A stretch of DNA of 64,000 bases. Source: Rhopalosiphum padi. Lineage: Eukaryota; Arthropoda; Insecta; Hemiptera; Aphididae. The notes beneath the pieces are model-generated. The model had not been told where the DNA came from. It searched no databases and worked only from the letters and a program-made list of their open reading frames with translations. Each line of letters begins with the position of its first letter. Position 1 is the stretch's first letter. The position numbers and the translations under genes were made by a program. Location: positions 73,041,714 through 73,105,713 of the forward strand of contig NC_083598.1 in the NCBI RefSeq assembly GCF_020882245.1, in the 5' to 3' direction. Positions 49,047-63,700 of the stretch are shown piece after piece.

Positions 49047-52000
49047 CATTTGCTTATTGTTTGATATTTATAAACTGATTGTAATATAAAAAAAAAAAAT
49101 TAAAAAAAAAATTATAATACAATGTGCAAAATAAAATATTATATTCTCGGAAATGTCAGATGTAAAATATATAAATAATAATAATCTGATTTGACGGGGA
49201 ATATAATATATAAAATAATATATCGATTTGATCACGAAGACAATTTACACGATGCTCAATAATAGTGTCTGATATTATAAGTTATAACAACCCTGCGAGT
49301 GCTCTGGCGATTTACGATCATAATCAAATGTCCACCGGTGTCGGACTGGTGATTTTCGTTTTGCACCCCGCAGTGGTTTTCTGACGTGGTTCAGTGCACG
49401 CGTACGATCCACTTATAACGAAGGGTCTGATTTTCGAATTTTGAAATTAGATTAATAAGCGTGCAGATGAGGAGGACCCCTAACTATTAGAAACGAATTA
49501 AGCTGCGAGCTGTCTAAGAGAGAACAATTACCACGATCCGTGATGAAGTCCGTCCCTTGATTGTATGCTTCGTAACAGTATTATTGTCGTCACGAAAAAC
49601 GATCGCGTGAGCATTGTCCATCGAAACATGATTTGCGGTATCAACTGTGTCCGTTTCAGGACGACAGGACCGACCGGTAATAATAATATTATACGATTGG
49701 AATAATTGTTTATGGCAGTCTCTCCTATTTTCTGAAACGGGAGAAAAACGACTGCTGCAGACAATGGGCTAGGTTGAAACGGATTCAATACTCAGTAAAC
49801 AATAATATTTATTTTTACCCAGAAATATTACGTTATAATTATTAACAAAAACTGAATATGAATTATTTTACGAGTTTATGGTTTTTCGAACATTATTGTT
49901 TGTTTATTATAAGGATAAATAAATACAATTTAAGTATGATTTAGTAGCATAAATGCAAGTAATTAATATTTACACATTTAAAATTATGTTCGCATAATGA
50001 TGGCTTCCTATTCTTCTCGGCCGTACAAAGCTAAGGTTATTGCAGTTGAGTCCATTCTCCATACATTTAACGAAATTAACGAATAAAATTATTTTTTATA
50101 ACACACTTTACAAGCTTATTAATATAGGATCAGAAATTTAAAACAAAAATAATTCGATTTGATGAAAGGTACATTTCCATGGGAAGTGTGCTACCAGTGG
50201 TCCATCAAAATGTCAATCCGAGTGCGTGTCAATTGGTGATCTGGACTTCCGGTACTATACAGTAATAACCTCTTATCACTTTAATTAGCTATCTCCGTGG
50301 AAAATCAATGTATTAATAATTAAATTCCGAGTTTCACATAATAAACGATAAGAAAGTTATAATTTAATTATATACATTCTATAAAAAATAAATAAAAAAA
50401 CGCTGGAATAATATCTATCAAAAAAGATGATATAATGCGTTCATACATATTTATTTTGTTTAGAAATGTATTTTGGTCTTTTAAAATACGATGAATTGTG
50501 TTTTATAACTCAAAATTGAATAAACAATAAGCCGACTATAAAAAATTAAAACACTTGCTAAAAATTGACTTTCATATGAATATTTAATATTTTGATGCGT
50601 TAACTTGTGTTTTATAAATCATGATACGATTTACAAATGAATTCACGTGTGAGTAAAGTTAGTTCGCCTGACTTTTATCTTTCTTATAATTATTTGAATA
50701 CGATAAATATTTAATCGCATGTCTTTATGGTTAACGAGATAGGGTCGTTATTCTAATATATATATTATGTATATACATATATTATAGAATGTTAGAAATT
50801 ACCTCGTATTATTTACAATGACAGTGAATTATTGTAAACTTGAACGTTTCAAGATTATAATTAATAAATACGTAATGCAGCAGCAGAATGGTGTGTGATT
50901 CACACAAATCTCCGTCACCTAAAAAGCATACTCTTTTATACATATAAATTTAAGTTTGTATTTAATGGATTTAAACCTTATATTTAATGAATATGTATAC
51001 ATTGTTCGCGCAAAAATTAATTACGATTTGAAAATGTTTTCTAAGAAATATACAAAATGATAGGGGAACAGATTGCAGTACACGAAATGTATTCTTCTTT
51101 GTGCACCGTACACCAGTTACTTTTGCTCATGTACTAGTACAAAATAATAAAAACATCAAAAAGTCGTTAGAGAATATGGTATGGTAAAAATTTCAGACAC
51201 TGAATGTTTTTTCAACAAATTAAGAATTAATAATAATGTCCACAATGGATATTTGTTGCAATTGGTCGATTGCCCTTTGAATCAGCAGGTTGTAATATTT
51301 TAATTTATACAATTATACATTTTTCTGTTTAGATAATAATATCACAACCTATTTCATTGTTATTTTAAATGTCACTTATCTAATTTTTTTTTTAAACATT
51401 TCTTTGGATTATTTGATAGCATTATAGATTGTTAAAAAAATGGATAATTGTATGGACGTGACATAATTATAACGATTGTCGGCCAACTATTTTACAATGA
51501 TGCTTCATTCAATCATTACGTTTATATACATTATACAATATACATAATATTAGATTATATTGACATGTTTTACCGGGATATTTTTGCACGTAGGAGTTAC
51601 CTCGCTATAAATTTTCTGTAGTACCTGTTAACCATAGTAGTATTTTATTTGCTCCACTCGGCAGCGAAATTGGATGATTTCCAAAGTTTCAACATACAAT
51701 GGGGCCGAGACGACCGTTTTTGGGGGTGCGATGTTGCGACCATTCTTTTGACGAAATTCGGGATTTTATAATAATGATTTTATCGAACAATGGCGTTCGT
51801 CGAAATATAATTATATAACGTGTAACGCGTTGGCAGAAACGAAAACAATTTAGTGTGGGTGGCACACTATCAACAATATTTTTCACCACACGGCAGTTGG
51901 CGTGCCGAGTAGTTATGGGTTAAGCCCGGCTCGCAATTCCCGCGGTGGTTAAAAAAAATAATATATAAATATATATTACTCGAGCGCATGTCGGGTAGGT

Positions 52001-52386
52001 ATATATATAATATATGTATGCGTCCTCTGGGTTTAGAGGTTATATCTAGTTCACTGTCGTACTCACGTATTATAATAAATATAACGCACAAGTGTTACAT
52101 AATGAATTAGGTACTATATATAAAGTCATTGCGAATAAAATACATAAATAAAATTTAAAAATAACTACGAAATATATATTTATATATATATATAATAAGA
52201 AGGAGAAAAAAACGCAAACCGAGAAACAAACGGAAAACAAAAAAAAATCGCAAAAAACATGCAACAATTGCAAATGAGCGACGGTGGCGGAACGATGACG
52301 ATTCACTGTGTGCGATGAAAAAGTGACTTAATTCGAGTAACGAGTCGATGCTAGAGTTTCTTTCCTCCTACCTACCTCACATTGTC

Positions 52387-52387
<1 letters not shown>

Positions 52388-52417
<30 letters not shown>
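52388..52417. repeat. TAA trinucleotide microsatellite
   Basis: About ten tandem TAA/AAT units, directly visible. Confidence 0.85.
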
Positions 52418-52420
<3 letters not shown>

Positions 52421-52836
52421 CACTATAATTTGTGAGTAGGTCGGTGTTTTTTCTTCTTCGCTATATCGAGGGTCGAATCTCGTTAAAATTCCACAGCACG
52501 TCCCTAAACACCGGAAATAACACATTAAAACTTTAATCATTATACTAAATCCTTGTTTAGTAGTGCAAACCACGTATTTTTTTTTTTTTTTTGATCTACT
52601 TGTTTCCAAGTTTGATCGAAATAAACAAATTAGTTATGATGTGTGCGTCTAAATATTTTAAATTTTTCTTCGAATAATCGTATCACATTTAATTAGAATA
52701 ATAACAATAACAAAAATATCACCATTAAGATTATAAAACTGACTAAAGCTATCGGCTCGCCATGGTGTTATCTAAATCTCGTATATTATAACATTATTAG
52801 GTATATAGATGATCCATAAATATTATTTTCCAGTCA

Positions 52837-52864
52837 GTTATTATAGTTATTATAGTTATTATAT
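52837..52864. repeat. 9-bp tandem repeat GTTATTATA x3
   Basis: Three tandem units of GTTATTATA, merging into TA-rich sequence. Confidence 0.75.
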
Positions 52865-54279
52865 TATATTATACTCAATTTTGTTTATGTACATTTACGT
52901 AATTGACGGATCTTCTTATCTCTTACGCGGAGAAAATATAACCTCTGGCGCATGCGAATTATAACCATAAAAATAAAATGGTCTGAAAAATTTGTGAAAT
53001 AAAATAGGAGTGTACCTCTAGGCACCTATAAAATATATTTTCGTCTATAGGGAAGAAATAACATAAAATTCGTATTGGATACATAAACGTTTATAGTCCT
53101 ATAGAATCTGGGGTTTTATTATTTCGATTTGACCGATGGCAAAATATATTGTTAAAATACGAATTTAGGATATATTGTATAGCGCGTGATATATGTCGAG
53201 TCATACAACGTATAATATGGAGTATATACATAGATTTCGATACGACACATACAGCGGAATGACTCTGCAGCCAGATACGTATATAGGATGGTCTATTTTG
53301 GGGGTTGGGGAGGAGGCCATCGCCAAGGGTGTCGATTGTGTGTGGCGTATTTCTTTTTATCTGGGCATAATATTTGTGTCGTTCAAATTATTATTTAACC
53401 TTCGTTTTTGATCTGAGCTTATACATTTTATCGATATACGAGTAATACATTTTTATTGTATTGATTTATTTATATCGAACTGTTTCAACTTAAAAATAGT
53501 TATTGCTGTAAGCATTATTATTAATTGCTATTGTTTAAAGCGATTCAATGAACAACGATGGCTTGCCTCTGTTGGATTGTTTTTTAAATTTAATTATAAA
53601 TATAATATAATATTATATATTTATATACAAAGTGATTCGTTTAGCATACTCTTCACTATTTTTTTTCTTTAATTACGAACTAATTTGTATTCTGATTTTT
53701 GGAGTTCTTAAATGTATAAGCGCAATAATATATTTTTACTAATAGTAGTCGAATTTTTACACCATTTTAAAAATGTAGTAATGTAGCAATAAAAATTTAT
53801 ATTTTTTAAAATGCAAGAGTGATCCTTTTTTATGAAAATTCTGAAGCAGTACAATTTTTACAAAGTATAAATGTTTCTAAGATAACACTATAAAATTACC
53901 ATGATTTTAAAAACCATTATAGCTTGAGAATCTTTCAAACCTATTATCCTTTGTAAAAAATATTAAATAACTTAAAAACAACGAGTTCAAATTTCGACTT
54001 TTGAATTTACATAACAATTATTATTAAATAATCCAATTCAAATTTACAGGAAAAAGGGCGATTTCAATTTGAAAAATAGGAATTTGTATTTCTGTAGAAG
54101 ACTTCTTAAACACAATACAAAATCTGAGTATTTGATAATACGATCATTATAATAAGTAGGTATATTTCAAAATTTAAATATATTTATCATAAACCTATAA
54201 GAAACCCATAAGAAGGAGAGTGGAAATGAATTAGCAACGGATCTTGAAGGTTTTAAAGACTTGTCGCTCGCTATATCAC

Positions 54280-55020
54280 AGCGGTATCGAGGGTATCCCA
54301 AATAATCACCGGTGACGATATAGGTACAATATTAATATACATTATTATATTCTTATCTCGATATCGACCAACGTCGCAGTGTTATTTCGTCCGATCGATA
54401 TGACCTTTTACGATCGCCTTTTAGACGCGTGCGATCGCTTCTGATATAATGCACGTAAGACGTAACTATATAATAATATATAGAACAGAGTTTGCTATTG
54501 TAGTTACGGCTTTGTTGTGTGACTATATATATACTTGCCGTTTGTATAGACGTCGGTAATTGGTTCGTTTCGATCCCGATTAAGCTTCCGCCATCAAAAA
54601 CTTCCGGCGGTTGCTCGTATATGTTTAAAAGCCCTTAAGACTTTCACATTCGCGCGGTACGTGCACCGAATACTCTCTAATGCGCCGCAATCGCCGAGGT
54701 TGAACCGCGCGCGCGATTCGCACGGGTCGTTTGTCTTGCGTGCCGATCACCGTTTGTCTGTCCGTCCGTCTCTTGCGACTCTCGCGTCGGTGCCATATTG
54801 CACAGAGTCAAAAACTATTATACCTACGTCGCCCACGATCGATAATTTGACGGCATTTCCACCCGCGTCGTAAGCAGTTGTCGCAGCGCTCACTATTCTC
54901 GTATATTTCCGATAACGATAATCGTCCGATACGTTTTGAGGGTTTTTAAAGGTTCGCCGTCGTATTGTCCTGCCCGATTTAATGCCACGACAATGCGCAG
55001 TAAACAGTGCACGTAAAATA
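54280..55020. promoter_or_regulatory. CpG-rich patch, possible promoter of an unseen transcript
   Basis: CG dinucleotides are dense (for example CGTCCGATCGATATGACC, GACGCGTGCGATCGCTTC, AACCGCGCGCGCGATTCGCA) against an AT-rich background. The opposed open frames within (54661-54873, 54747-55052) look like products of composition. A similar composition marks the known LRR promoter in this window, so a promoter or first non-coding exon is plausible. Confidence 0.35.
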
Positions 55021-57479
55021 ATAAATTCTTTCGAATATTTTTTTTTATACACTTTTTTTTTTATCGTAGTACATTATATAGTACCCACAAATTTGTTTAT
55101 AATATGAACATTATAAATTTGTTACGCATATTTTTTATTATCACCTTTCAAACCCTATAAATATACAACTGTGAATTTTTATTGAACTGTTGGTGCACAT
55201 TTCCTTATTTCTGATGGTGCGATTTGAATAATTCATGAATTTTATTTTGGTAGCATCGATATTTACTACCTTAACAATAATTTTGGAATAATATATGACT
55301 CGTAATGATACCGCGGACAGTAGGCCATGACATTTATTTGATACCCAAAATAGACCAAGTGGTTTTATTTTGATTTATATTAATTTTGTTTATATTTTCA
55401 TAATATAGTCAAGCCTTTTTATAGATTTAAATCTGCTTAATTTTAAACTTTTATAGCCAAAAAATAAAGGTAAAAACAATAAACATAATTTTAGAATGTT
55501 ACTAATATTCCAATCTAATAAAAAAATATTTATTTCACTTTATACAAGAATGATAATTTCAAATATTTTTATGATAATTTAATTTATATATCTTTTTCTT
55601 AGTATTTGAATAATAACGTACATAATTCTATTGTTCACGTATATATATATATATTTTAATCTCGAATGAAAAACTAATTGTTAGACGTACATTGTTTATA
55701 ACTATGTAATGTTCGTAATATTGTCGAAAACTACTTGCACCAATTTCATTAGTTACATTGACAAGATTCCCTTGGAAGATGTATGGTGATTTGATCACGG
55801 TGATTATACGACAATGTAATCTTGTTGGTAGTACTTGGTACTCGTATAATCGACTGGAAATACGGATTAAATGTGAACAGATTAGTGTAGTGCGCTGAAA
55901 TTAACAACGTTTTGAATATTAGTATAAACACGAAGGTTGGGCGTATAAAACAACATTTACTAAGATGCACGCACTGTTCCTGAAAGGTAGTTAGTGTTCC
56001 TAGAAAAAACGAATTTTTCTATTACCCAGACGTAAATGTTTGCAAATTATAACACGTTTGAATAATAAATACGGAAGCAAAAGGTGTAAATAAATAATAT
56101 TTTACTGCTTTAATAATTAGACATTGACATAAGATTTTTGAGTGAGTGGAAAAAATTTGGACAAAAAGTTACTCGAGTTATACATTTTTGAAAAACTATG
56201 TGTCTTTTTAAAAACAATTATATCATTTTACGATATTCACATCTATAAATGCTATGCAATTGTAATTATATATATATAAATCGTCGTTTAAACGCACGTT
56301 CCTTCTTTAAAGGTAATGGGAGACCTGACACTTACATTAATCCTTGAATTCGCACAAATAAACGTTTTTAATATAAATTGTAAACCAGTTTGCTGTTTTG
56401 TTAAAATTTTAAAGTGAAAGGAGGAATTTAGTACCAGGACACAAAAAAATTGTAGACCTTATGCCAAAGTTTGCTCAATCATATATAGGTATAGGTTTTT
56501 ACCTTTTATTCTTGCTATATTTTAACTTTTATAATATTTATATATTGTCGATAAGTTTCCATAAATTATATTTTCAATATTTGCAAAGGTACTTATTACC
56601 TTTAATACCTATTAAAAGGAATTTTCTAAGTACCGAGGGGGGAAGGGTCACCAATATTTCCCTCCCTTCCCACCTCAAGACCATCATTCTCCATTTATAT
56701 GAAATATAAATCACTTAATAATATAACATCCATTATAATCTAGTTGTATATATTTTGTATAATATACTTTATTTGGAAAGTGTGAATGGTAATTAAATTA
56801 AAATGTCAGTAACATATTATAAACGTGTCGGGATTGCAGTTTATGAGATTTACATATAATATTGGCGTTGAAACAGATGACGAAAGTTTGAAAACTCTGA
56901 TGGAATATTGGCTCTCTAGTCGTTTAGGATTATACAAACGAAAAATGGTGTATAATCAAAACCGAATGAATACATATAGTCCACTCATTGATTTTTGAAT
57001 ATCCCTTTCTATCCAATTATATGCGGTATTCATGTGAACTCGTGCAGAATTGTTTATAGTTTTTATGTCCGTGTGAAATAAATAAATTACAAACCGAAAA
57101 TAATTTGATTCAACATGCGTTCGCTCCTCGTTTTTACACGTATTGTACGGTCTGGTATAATTTTCAAAATATACCTACTAAAAGCTCTGAATTGTTTATA
57201 CACGTACCAACTTTAAAGTAAATTACATGAAAATGCATTATGCATTAAACTCGTAAGAATCTTATTATTTTATCTCACAGCACAGCGCAGTCGATCTTTA
57301 ATAGTCATATTTCTGATAAATAAATTACGAGCGTTAGGAAACTACCAACTCATACAACAACTTATATTACATTTATTGAGTCTTATTGTCGTTTAAAGCA
57401 GTTAAACGTTTTGTCTCAAAGTTAAACTATTATTAACCTCTATTTCTTGTTTGTAAAGCTTTCGCTCATTTTCGGTATA
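55021..57479. other. AT-rich intergenic region
   Basis: No gene was recognised. It includes a small G-rich/C-rich inverted patch near 56630-56685 (AGGGGGGAAGGGTCACC followed by CCCTCCCTTCCCACC) that could fold back. Otherwise it is AT-rich spacer. Confidence 0.45.
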
Positions 57480-58260
57480 ATTTATTATTCCTTCATAATC
57501 AGATAAGCTGCGGCTGTCGTCGTCACACACTCGAATCTCAAGTGTCACGGTCACGACCGTTCTCGATTAAGAGCGCGGCTCATCTCTTTCGTAAAATATA
57601 AGGGTTGGGGGAGGGGGACGCTGCTTTTATGAACGAAATCTAAAACAAGAACGCCTAACAAATAGTGATATAGGTATAATATAATCATACGCTATAGAAA
57701 AGGAAAGAGAAAACGAATCTCGGAGAAAATCACTCGAGACGGACATAAAAATCGCAGTTTGACGTTGCCGTTTGTAAATATTATTATTATATATATATAC
57801 ACTAGAGTTACCTATACACAGCGAAGTTTATTTTACGCCGCTGAGATGGACGTCACATGTGTTCACGCGGTGCACGTACGGGGCATAAAACTTTACAGAC
57901 GTATTTCCGGTGGATTTGTATACATATTATATGGGAAACCTGGTATTCGTAACCTTAGGCGGTTTTAAATAATCTATACACGGCGTGTATCAATCACTAG
58001 AACGACGACGATGCGAATATTCTTTTTATGCGGAATTTATATAATATAATATTATTATATCGGGCCCGGTGGCGTAGGTGCGGAATAAAAATTTCGATAT
58101 CTCATCGTAAAAACTACATCGCAGATACTGGTGGATGATTTCAGGTTAGGTTAAATCGTACGAGCGCTCTATAAACAACACCACGTGCAAAGAGCGAGGG
58201 TTTTATATAATGATTTATGTAATATAGGCGTGGGATATATACGGAGTGATGCGCATAAAC
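57480..58260. promoter_or_regulatory. CpG-richer patch without a gene
   Basis: The stretch has many CG dinucleotides (CTGCGGCTGTCGTCGTC, CACGGTCACGACCG, AAGAGCGCGGCTC, later GACGACGATGCG). No reading frame of recognisable type is present. It may be regulatory. Confidence 0.3.
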
Positions 58261-59764
58261 TGCAGGATACACTAAATTTCCCCTACATTTCTATAAGCCA
58301 ATATTTTTTGTTTTAAAAAATAAAATATAACTTTTTGAATACTATACAGTTTAGAAAGTTTAGAGCATCATAAATTTCTACTATACTTATAATATAATTT
58401 TATTTTTTTGACGTACCTAATATTTACCATTTTACTCTGTAAAAGCTGCGGCCTACTACACTCGTCGCCGTTCATCTTCACTTAAAATGCGTTTTGTTAA
58501 TAAAACAATTGTATTATGTACTATTCTTTATTTACACATCAACACTTTTAGATACCTAAGTGTAATCACACTAAAAGTATTCTTATCATAAAATAAAAAA
58601 ATATTGGTTGTCATTAAGCAAATTAAAAAATTAAAAAACTACTACAATGAAAAAAAATAGTAAACAATTATAACTAATTAACGTAACATAGAGTATTATA
58701 ATAATATTACATATTATTTTTTGAAAACACAATAATTTAATTTTAATATTGTTAAAACAATTTAAACATTCGATTACCCTTTATATATTATATTATACGC
58801 AAGTTTGTTACAAATTTACATTTCATTTTATCGTCTGCCTCTCGTTTTCGTTGGTTGTTTTTGCAATATTGTTATAATAATATATAATAATACAACACGC
58901 TTTGTGTTTTTTCGTTTCCGTTGGCCCATAAACCGATTGTATTTAAATATTATACATTATTCTATTATAGGTAATAGAATATTAAGACTTTTTTTCTATC
59001 CCAGGGTGAGGTTTAAAGTTTAAACATGTAGAACATTTATAATTAAAATATCATCTTCACAACGTATATACAAACTATACGCCAAACGACGTCTGCCTGT
59101 CTGTTTATTCAACAACATATACGTTCTGGTGTGTCACTATCACAAAAGCTATTATTTGCATTTACGTGATTTTTTTCTGCTACTCCACAGAAACGTTATG
59201 TTTGATTGACTTTAGTCTTATATTATTAGGTATTTATGCTCAAATAAAAAAATTATTATTAAAAAATCGTTTTTTTGCACATTTTTGATTTTAAGCATAT
59301 TTTGGGCATATTATTTTCCTTATTCTTTAATAATATTTCACGGTTTTCAGACAAACTTTTCAAACTAAATCAATAATATTATACATTTTACATTTATACC
59401 TACAGGCTACGATGCGTGGAGATTATAAGTGGATTTTCAGATTTCAGGTTTTTGTCTTAATATTACGGAATATTTGTCAATATTGTGTAGTTATATATAT
59501 ATTTTTTACTTATTTTCACTATAGAAGTGATGACAATTGCAATCAAATATTAAACTTACAGTAGAGCGTTGCGATTACTTATTTATATCGATGTATTATA
59601 ATATTTGTAATATTGTTAAACACTTATACAACTAATTGATTACTCATTGAATCAATCTCCATAAAACTATAAGAAGTCACCTAAAATAAAATAATTCGTC
59701 CTTTTCAAGTGAATAAAAAGAAAATCTTATTTTATTGCTATAATTTTGAAATATGAATAAATAA
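58261..59764. other. AT-rich intergenic region
   Basis: AT-rich spacer with no recognised gene or complete mobile element. Confidence 0.5.
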
Positions 59765-60731
59765 AAAAGTAGGAAAGTGGGTATCGCTTTGCTGTATAGT
59801 AGAGATGGAGAGTAGGTCACTAGTCATTTTAATGGATGTGTTAAATTTGAATGCAATGACAAGTATCATTGTGTACGAAAAACGATTCTGAACGGAGATG
59901 ATTTGTCAGTCAATGATAATTAGTAGGATATATTATATTATTACCTATATTTAAATTGTAATATATCATTATTTTAGACGATTTCAAAAAAAATTTTCAT
60001 TTCATACGCTCATAACATTTTTTCTATAATAACGCTGGAATTTTTTTTTATAGTTACTTGAAGGAAAACTTATAGATAACCTTGTATTGGGTATTTTAAC
60101 CTTAGGTATAAATCACAAAAATTTTATGAATTTTCAACTTCAAAATTCCTTGTAAATTTTCGCGATTTTGATATATTTAGTAAACATTTGAACTTTAAAT
60201 GCTTATAAACAAAAATTGTGTCTAACGATTTTTGATTTTTTTTTACTACGATAACTAAAACTTAAAATAAACCTTGTATTAAATTTTAAAGATTTTTTGG
60301 ATAGCTAAATTTTTTTTATCGGCATTTTAAGAAAAAAAACTTAGAAAAGTCGAAAATTTCAATTGTCTATAAGTAGCTTAAAAAATATTTTGAAAATTTA
60401 ACCATTAATAGATAACCATAACATAAATATTTAGTGAAAATTTCAAGTATTTATAATGATTTGTTTTTGAGTTACAACAAAATCAAAAAATCGATTATGT
60501 CGAAAAGTGGTTATGCGTAATAATTCCCGTTTTCCCGTTATTTTTCAGGGTTTTTTTTCCCGACGCTTTTGAAAACTACTTGAAATTTTTTACTTTTGAC
60601 CCCTCAAAGTACCAACTAGATGAATTTTTCTTTTCAAAGAGGGGCTGAAGTCAAAAATCGAAGCATTATTACTACTCTAAAATGTGATGACAGATACAAA
60701 AAAAAATCACTCTGTTCAGAATCTAAAATTA
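59765..60731 (+). repeat. Dispersed repeat, about 1 kb, inverted relative to 26563-27592
   Basis: Reading forward, it runs from GTATAGTAGAGATGGAGAG through CGATTCTGAACGGAGATGAT, CCTTGTATTGGGTATTTTAA, GAACTTTAAATGCTTATAAA, GAGTTACAACAAAATC and GTACCAACTAGATGA to CACTCTGTTCAGAATCTAAA. Each block has an inverted counterpart in the same relative order at 26563-27592. The A/T-rich body is non-coding. This copy seems the cleaner of the two at its ends. Confidence 0.8.
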
Positions 60732-63700
60732 TTGAAAAAAATATATTTAAAATACTATTTTTATGGTGCAGTTTATCTATTAACTATTAAGTGATATAAA
60801 CATAATCAATAATAATAATAATAATAATTGTTTTTAAAAAATCATTGAAAGTTTAAGTGATTGGTTACCTAAATACTTCAGAATGTTAAAAACTTGAACC
60901 ATTCGATATGTTTGAAGTTATGATATTATAACTAATTACATCTTGCAGCGACAATCTAACCCATTAGTTCAGCAACGTGCAGACTTTTTTACTGCTAAAA
61001 GGTATGGGTCAAAGGATGATTGAGGTTGACCATAGACCACAGCACCAGACTTGTTTTTGTTCATAATCTATATGCCGCCTATTAAGAGATATATTATAAC
61101 CAACAGTATTAATATTGATGACTTATTGTACACTTATTTGTCATGGTTGAACTTATTGATTTAAATAAAATATACTAAGATATAATAATTTTTATTTTTA
61201 TCCCAATTACTATAATTGAGGGGCTAAGCCGGAATGTATTACTCGAATTTCGGTTATAACTATGATATTTTGAAAAGAAATCCATTTTTCAAAATTATTT
61301 TCTACGTTTTTGAGTTAATTTTCCATCTCTTTACATATATATTTAAGATATCTCGCGTGTATTGTATTATATGAACACGTTACACATGTTATTCTTGAAC
61401 GATACATATTTTTTATTTATGCATCATTAAATTGTTCCCCCAAGACATTTATACATTTTATTGCACTTTTTGGTTCAGGAGATTACTACCGTGTTCTTTC
61501 CCTACGATATAATATACTGTTTATTCTTTACGTACCGCGAACTATTGAAGAAACAGACAGTACGAACACAGGTATGTATAATATATTCTAGTTTTATTAT
61601 TAAAATAACCGGAAATTTTTTTTTCGCGCACGTCTTAACGAAAACATACTATTGTGCACGTTTTTTTGTTTCATGCGATGAGTGAATAGAAATCATTTTT
61701 TTCATCCCGCGTCTGTTTAATTTGCATAATATAATATATAGTAGCGCTCGTTTGTTTTTGTCGGTTCGTAATGTGGAGGAAAAACAAAATAGTAATAATA
61801 TTTTCAGTGTTTTACCTCTGTGCATGGCGAATTTTTGGAAACAGAATATTATCACCCCACACAAAATATAAAAATTATCCCTTTAGTACAAAATTATTTT
61901 GTCACGTAACAATAATAATATAACGGTCGTACAGACGTATTACATAAATGCACATCCACGCGTGTTTACAAGATATATTATTCATCTCTCGTGACGTTCA
62001 TAACAATTACGCGGTTTTTGCGTCGTATAATATATCTGCGTAGGTACTCGATAAGTGTATCGATTATTATACTATTATTCATTGTGTGTCTGTAACGTAC
62101 GCGCATTATGATATGGTAATTATTACTGTTACGTGACTTTATCAGATTTTCATTATATGATCCCGTTTACATTGATATGTTACTATGATTGTGAAGTGTG
62201 TTTGATGAGTACCGACGTAAAATTTACTGCTGCAGCTACGCGCAAGAGCTTATCTATTCCTCAAAATTTTTCTTTGAGTTCTCAAATTATATAATATATA
62301 TATATATAAAAATAGAAATCATGATTTGATTAAGATATGGTAAATGCATTTTCAACATTTAAATTCAAGTTGAATAAATTAACTTTTGAATAATAAATAA
62401 ATTTGTGTTATTTTCCATGGCTTTTTGTTATATATTTATTTGGCAAATTATTGTGAACTTAGGTATAAGATTTTTAATTGTTTTTGCACTAATTCAATAA
62501 AATTATTATTTTTTTATGATGATTATAAAATATATAGTCTCATAGTATTATATAATAATATTACCATATATTATAACTTGCAATATTTGAGTTTAATTTA
62601 ATTAAATTGTATTTTAGTGTTTATAATATATTATTATAACGACAGAAAGAATAATAATTTAAATTAATTATTGATATTATTTACTAGCTTACAACTAAAC
62701 GCAGTATTATTATTTTATATTTAGACACTCCTGACAGTAAAATCAATATTATTTGGTTGTCGAATAAATATTAATAATTAGATGTTTTGTATGCTAATTT
62801 TACCTTTATCAAATCAAGTGTATTCGAGTAATATTACTACTGAGTTGAGTATTAAATATCGACCAGTGGTTTTTGGTTTTTACATTTTAAATTATTCAAG
62901 TTGGAGTATCAGAATTTAATGGGAAATAGGGAAACCTACTGCTATATTTGCAATTCAATTCAAAACGTTGCTTTAATTATTTTAACATTAGTGTAGTATA
63001 ATTATTATGAATTTTGTTCATATTATGATACAATTAGATTTAGGAAAAAGGAGATTAATATATTGTTTTACGTACACGTATTAGGTATTGAAAATAGAAT
63101 GTTTTACAAATATAATGACTTGACTTAAATGGTTGAATGAGCCGCATTTTCTGTTCTACGTTTATTCATTAATATAATTTGTTAGACGGCATAATATATA
63201 TGCAATATAGGTGCATATTATTACTGCACCGGAAAATGACGAAGCATTTTGTATGCTCCTTTTCAAATAATTTGGTCAAAACGTTGTTTCACGCTCATTA
63301 CATCGAATTGGACAAACATTTTTTATTTAACGTTTTAAAATTATCAATGTTTATTTGATCGAGTACTGCAGCTGTAAACTATTGTCGATTCCGAACGACA
63401 GTAATATGAAAAAAAAATTCGAGAGATGTAATCATGCCTGACAGGTCCTTCAATGCGGGTTCGCTATACGTCCAATCTCCTTTCTAGAAAACTCTTGTGA
63501 TACGAGAAAACACGTTCATTCTGTACAATAAGTAATCCCGGACTCTAGTCGTATAATCTGTCGTTGGATTTTTCATGATTATTTTCTTTATATAATTGTA
63601 TGTGATTTTTAGCGTTATTCATAGCTTAGTTCAACCTCAAATGGCTGGACGGCGCATTTAGGAAATGTCAAAGTATTTATTTCACTGAAAATATTTCTTT

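Larger units (their letters stand above)
47494..54279. other. Non-coding region with microsatellites
   Basis: No coding exon was recognised. Moderately GC-rich patches (48740-48900, 49290-49790, 51640-52320) have short open frames without protein features. Simple repeats occur at 48646-48725, 48921-48949, 49015-49046, 52388-52417 and 52837-52864. TACARAGTGATYC-type transposon ends occur at about 48554 (inverted) and 53625. Confidence 0.45.

Noticed and set aside
52471..52490. TCGAATC resembling a tRNA T-loop
   Set aside because: No full GGTTCRANNCC loop, acceptor stem or B-box/A-box pair around it.
54661..55052. Opposed 70- and 101-codon open frames
   Set aside because: They overlap on opposite strands in a CpG-rich patch and neither shows family features; composition explains them.
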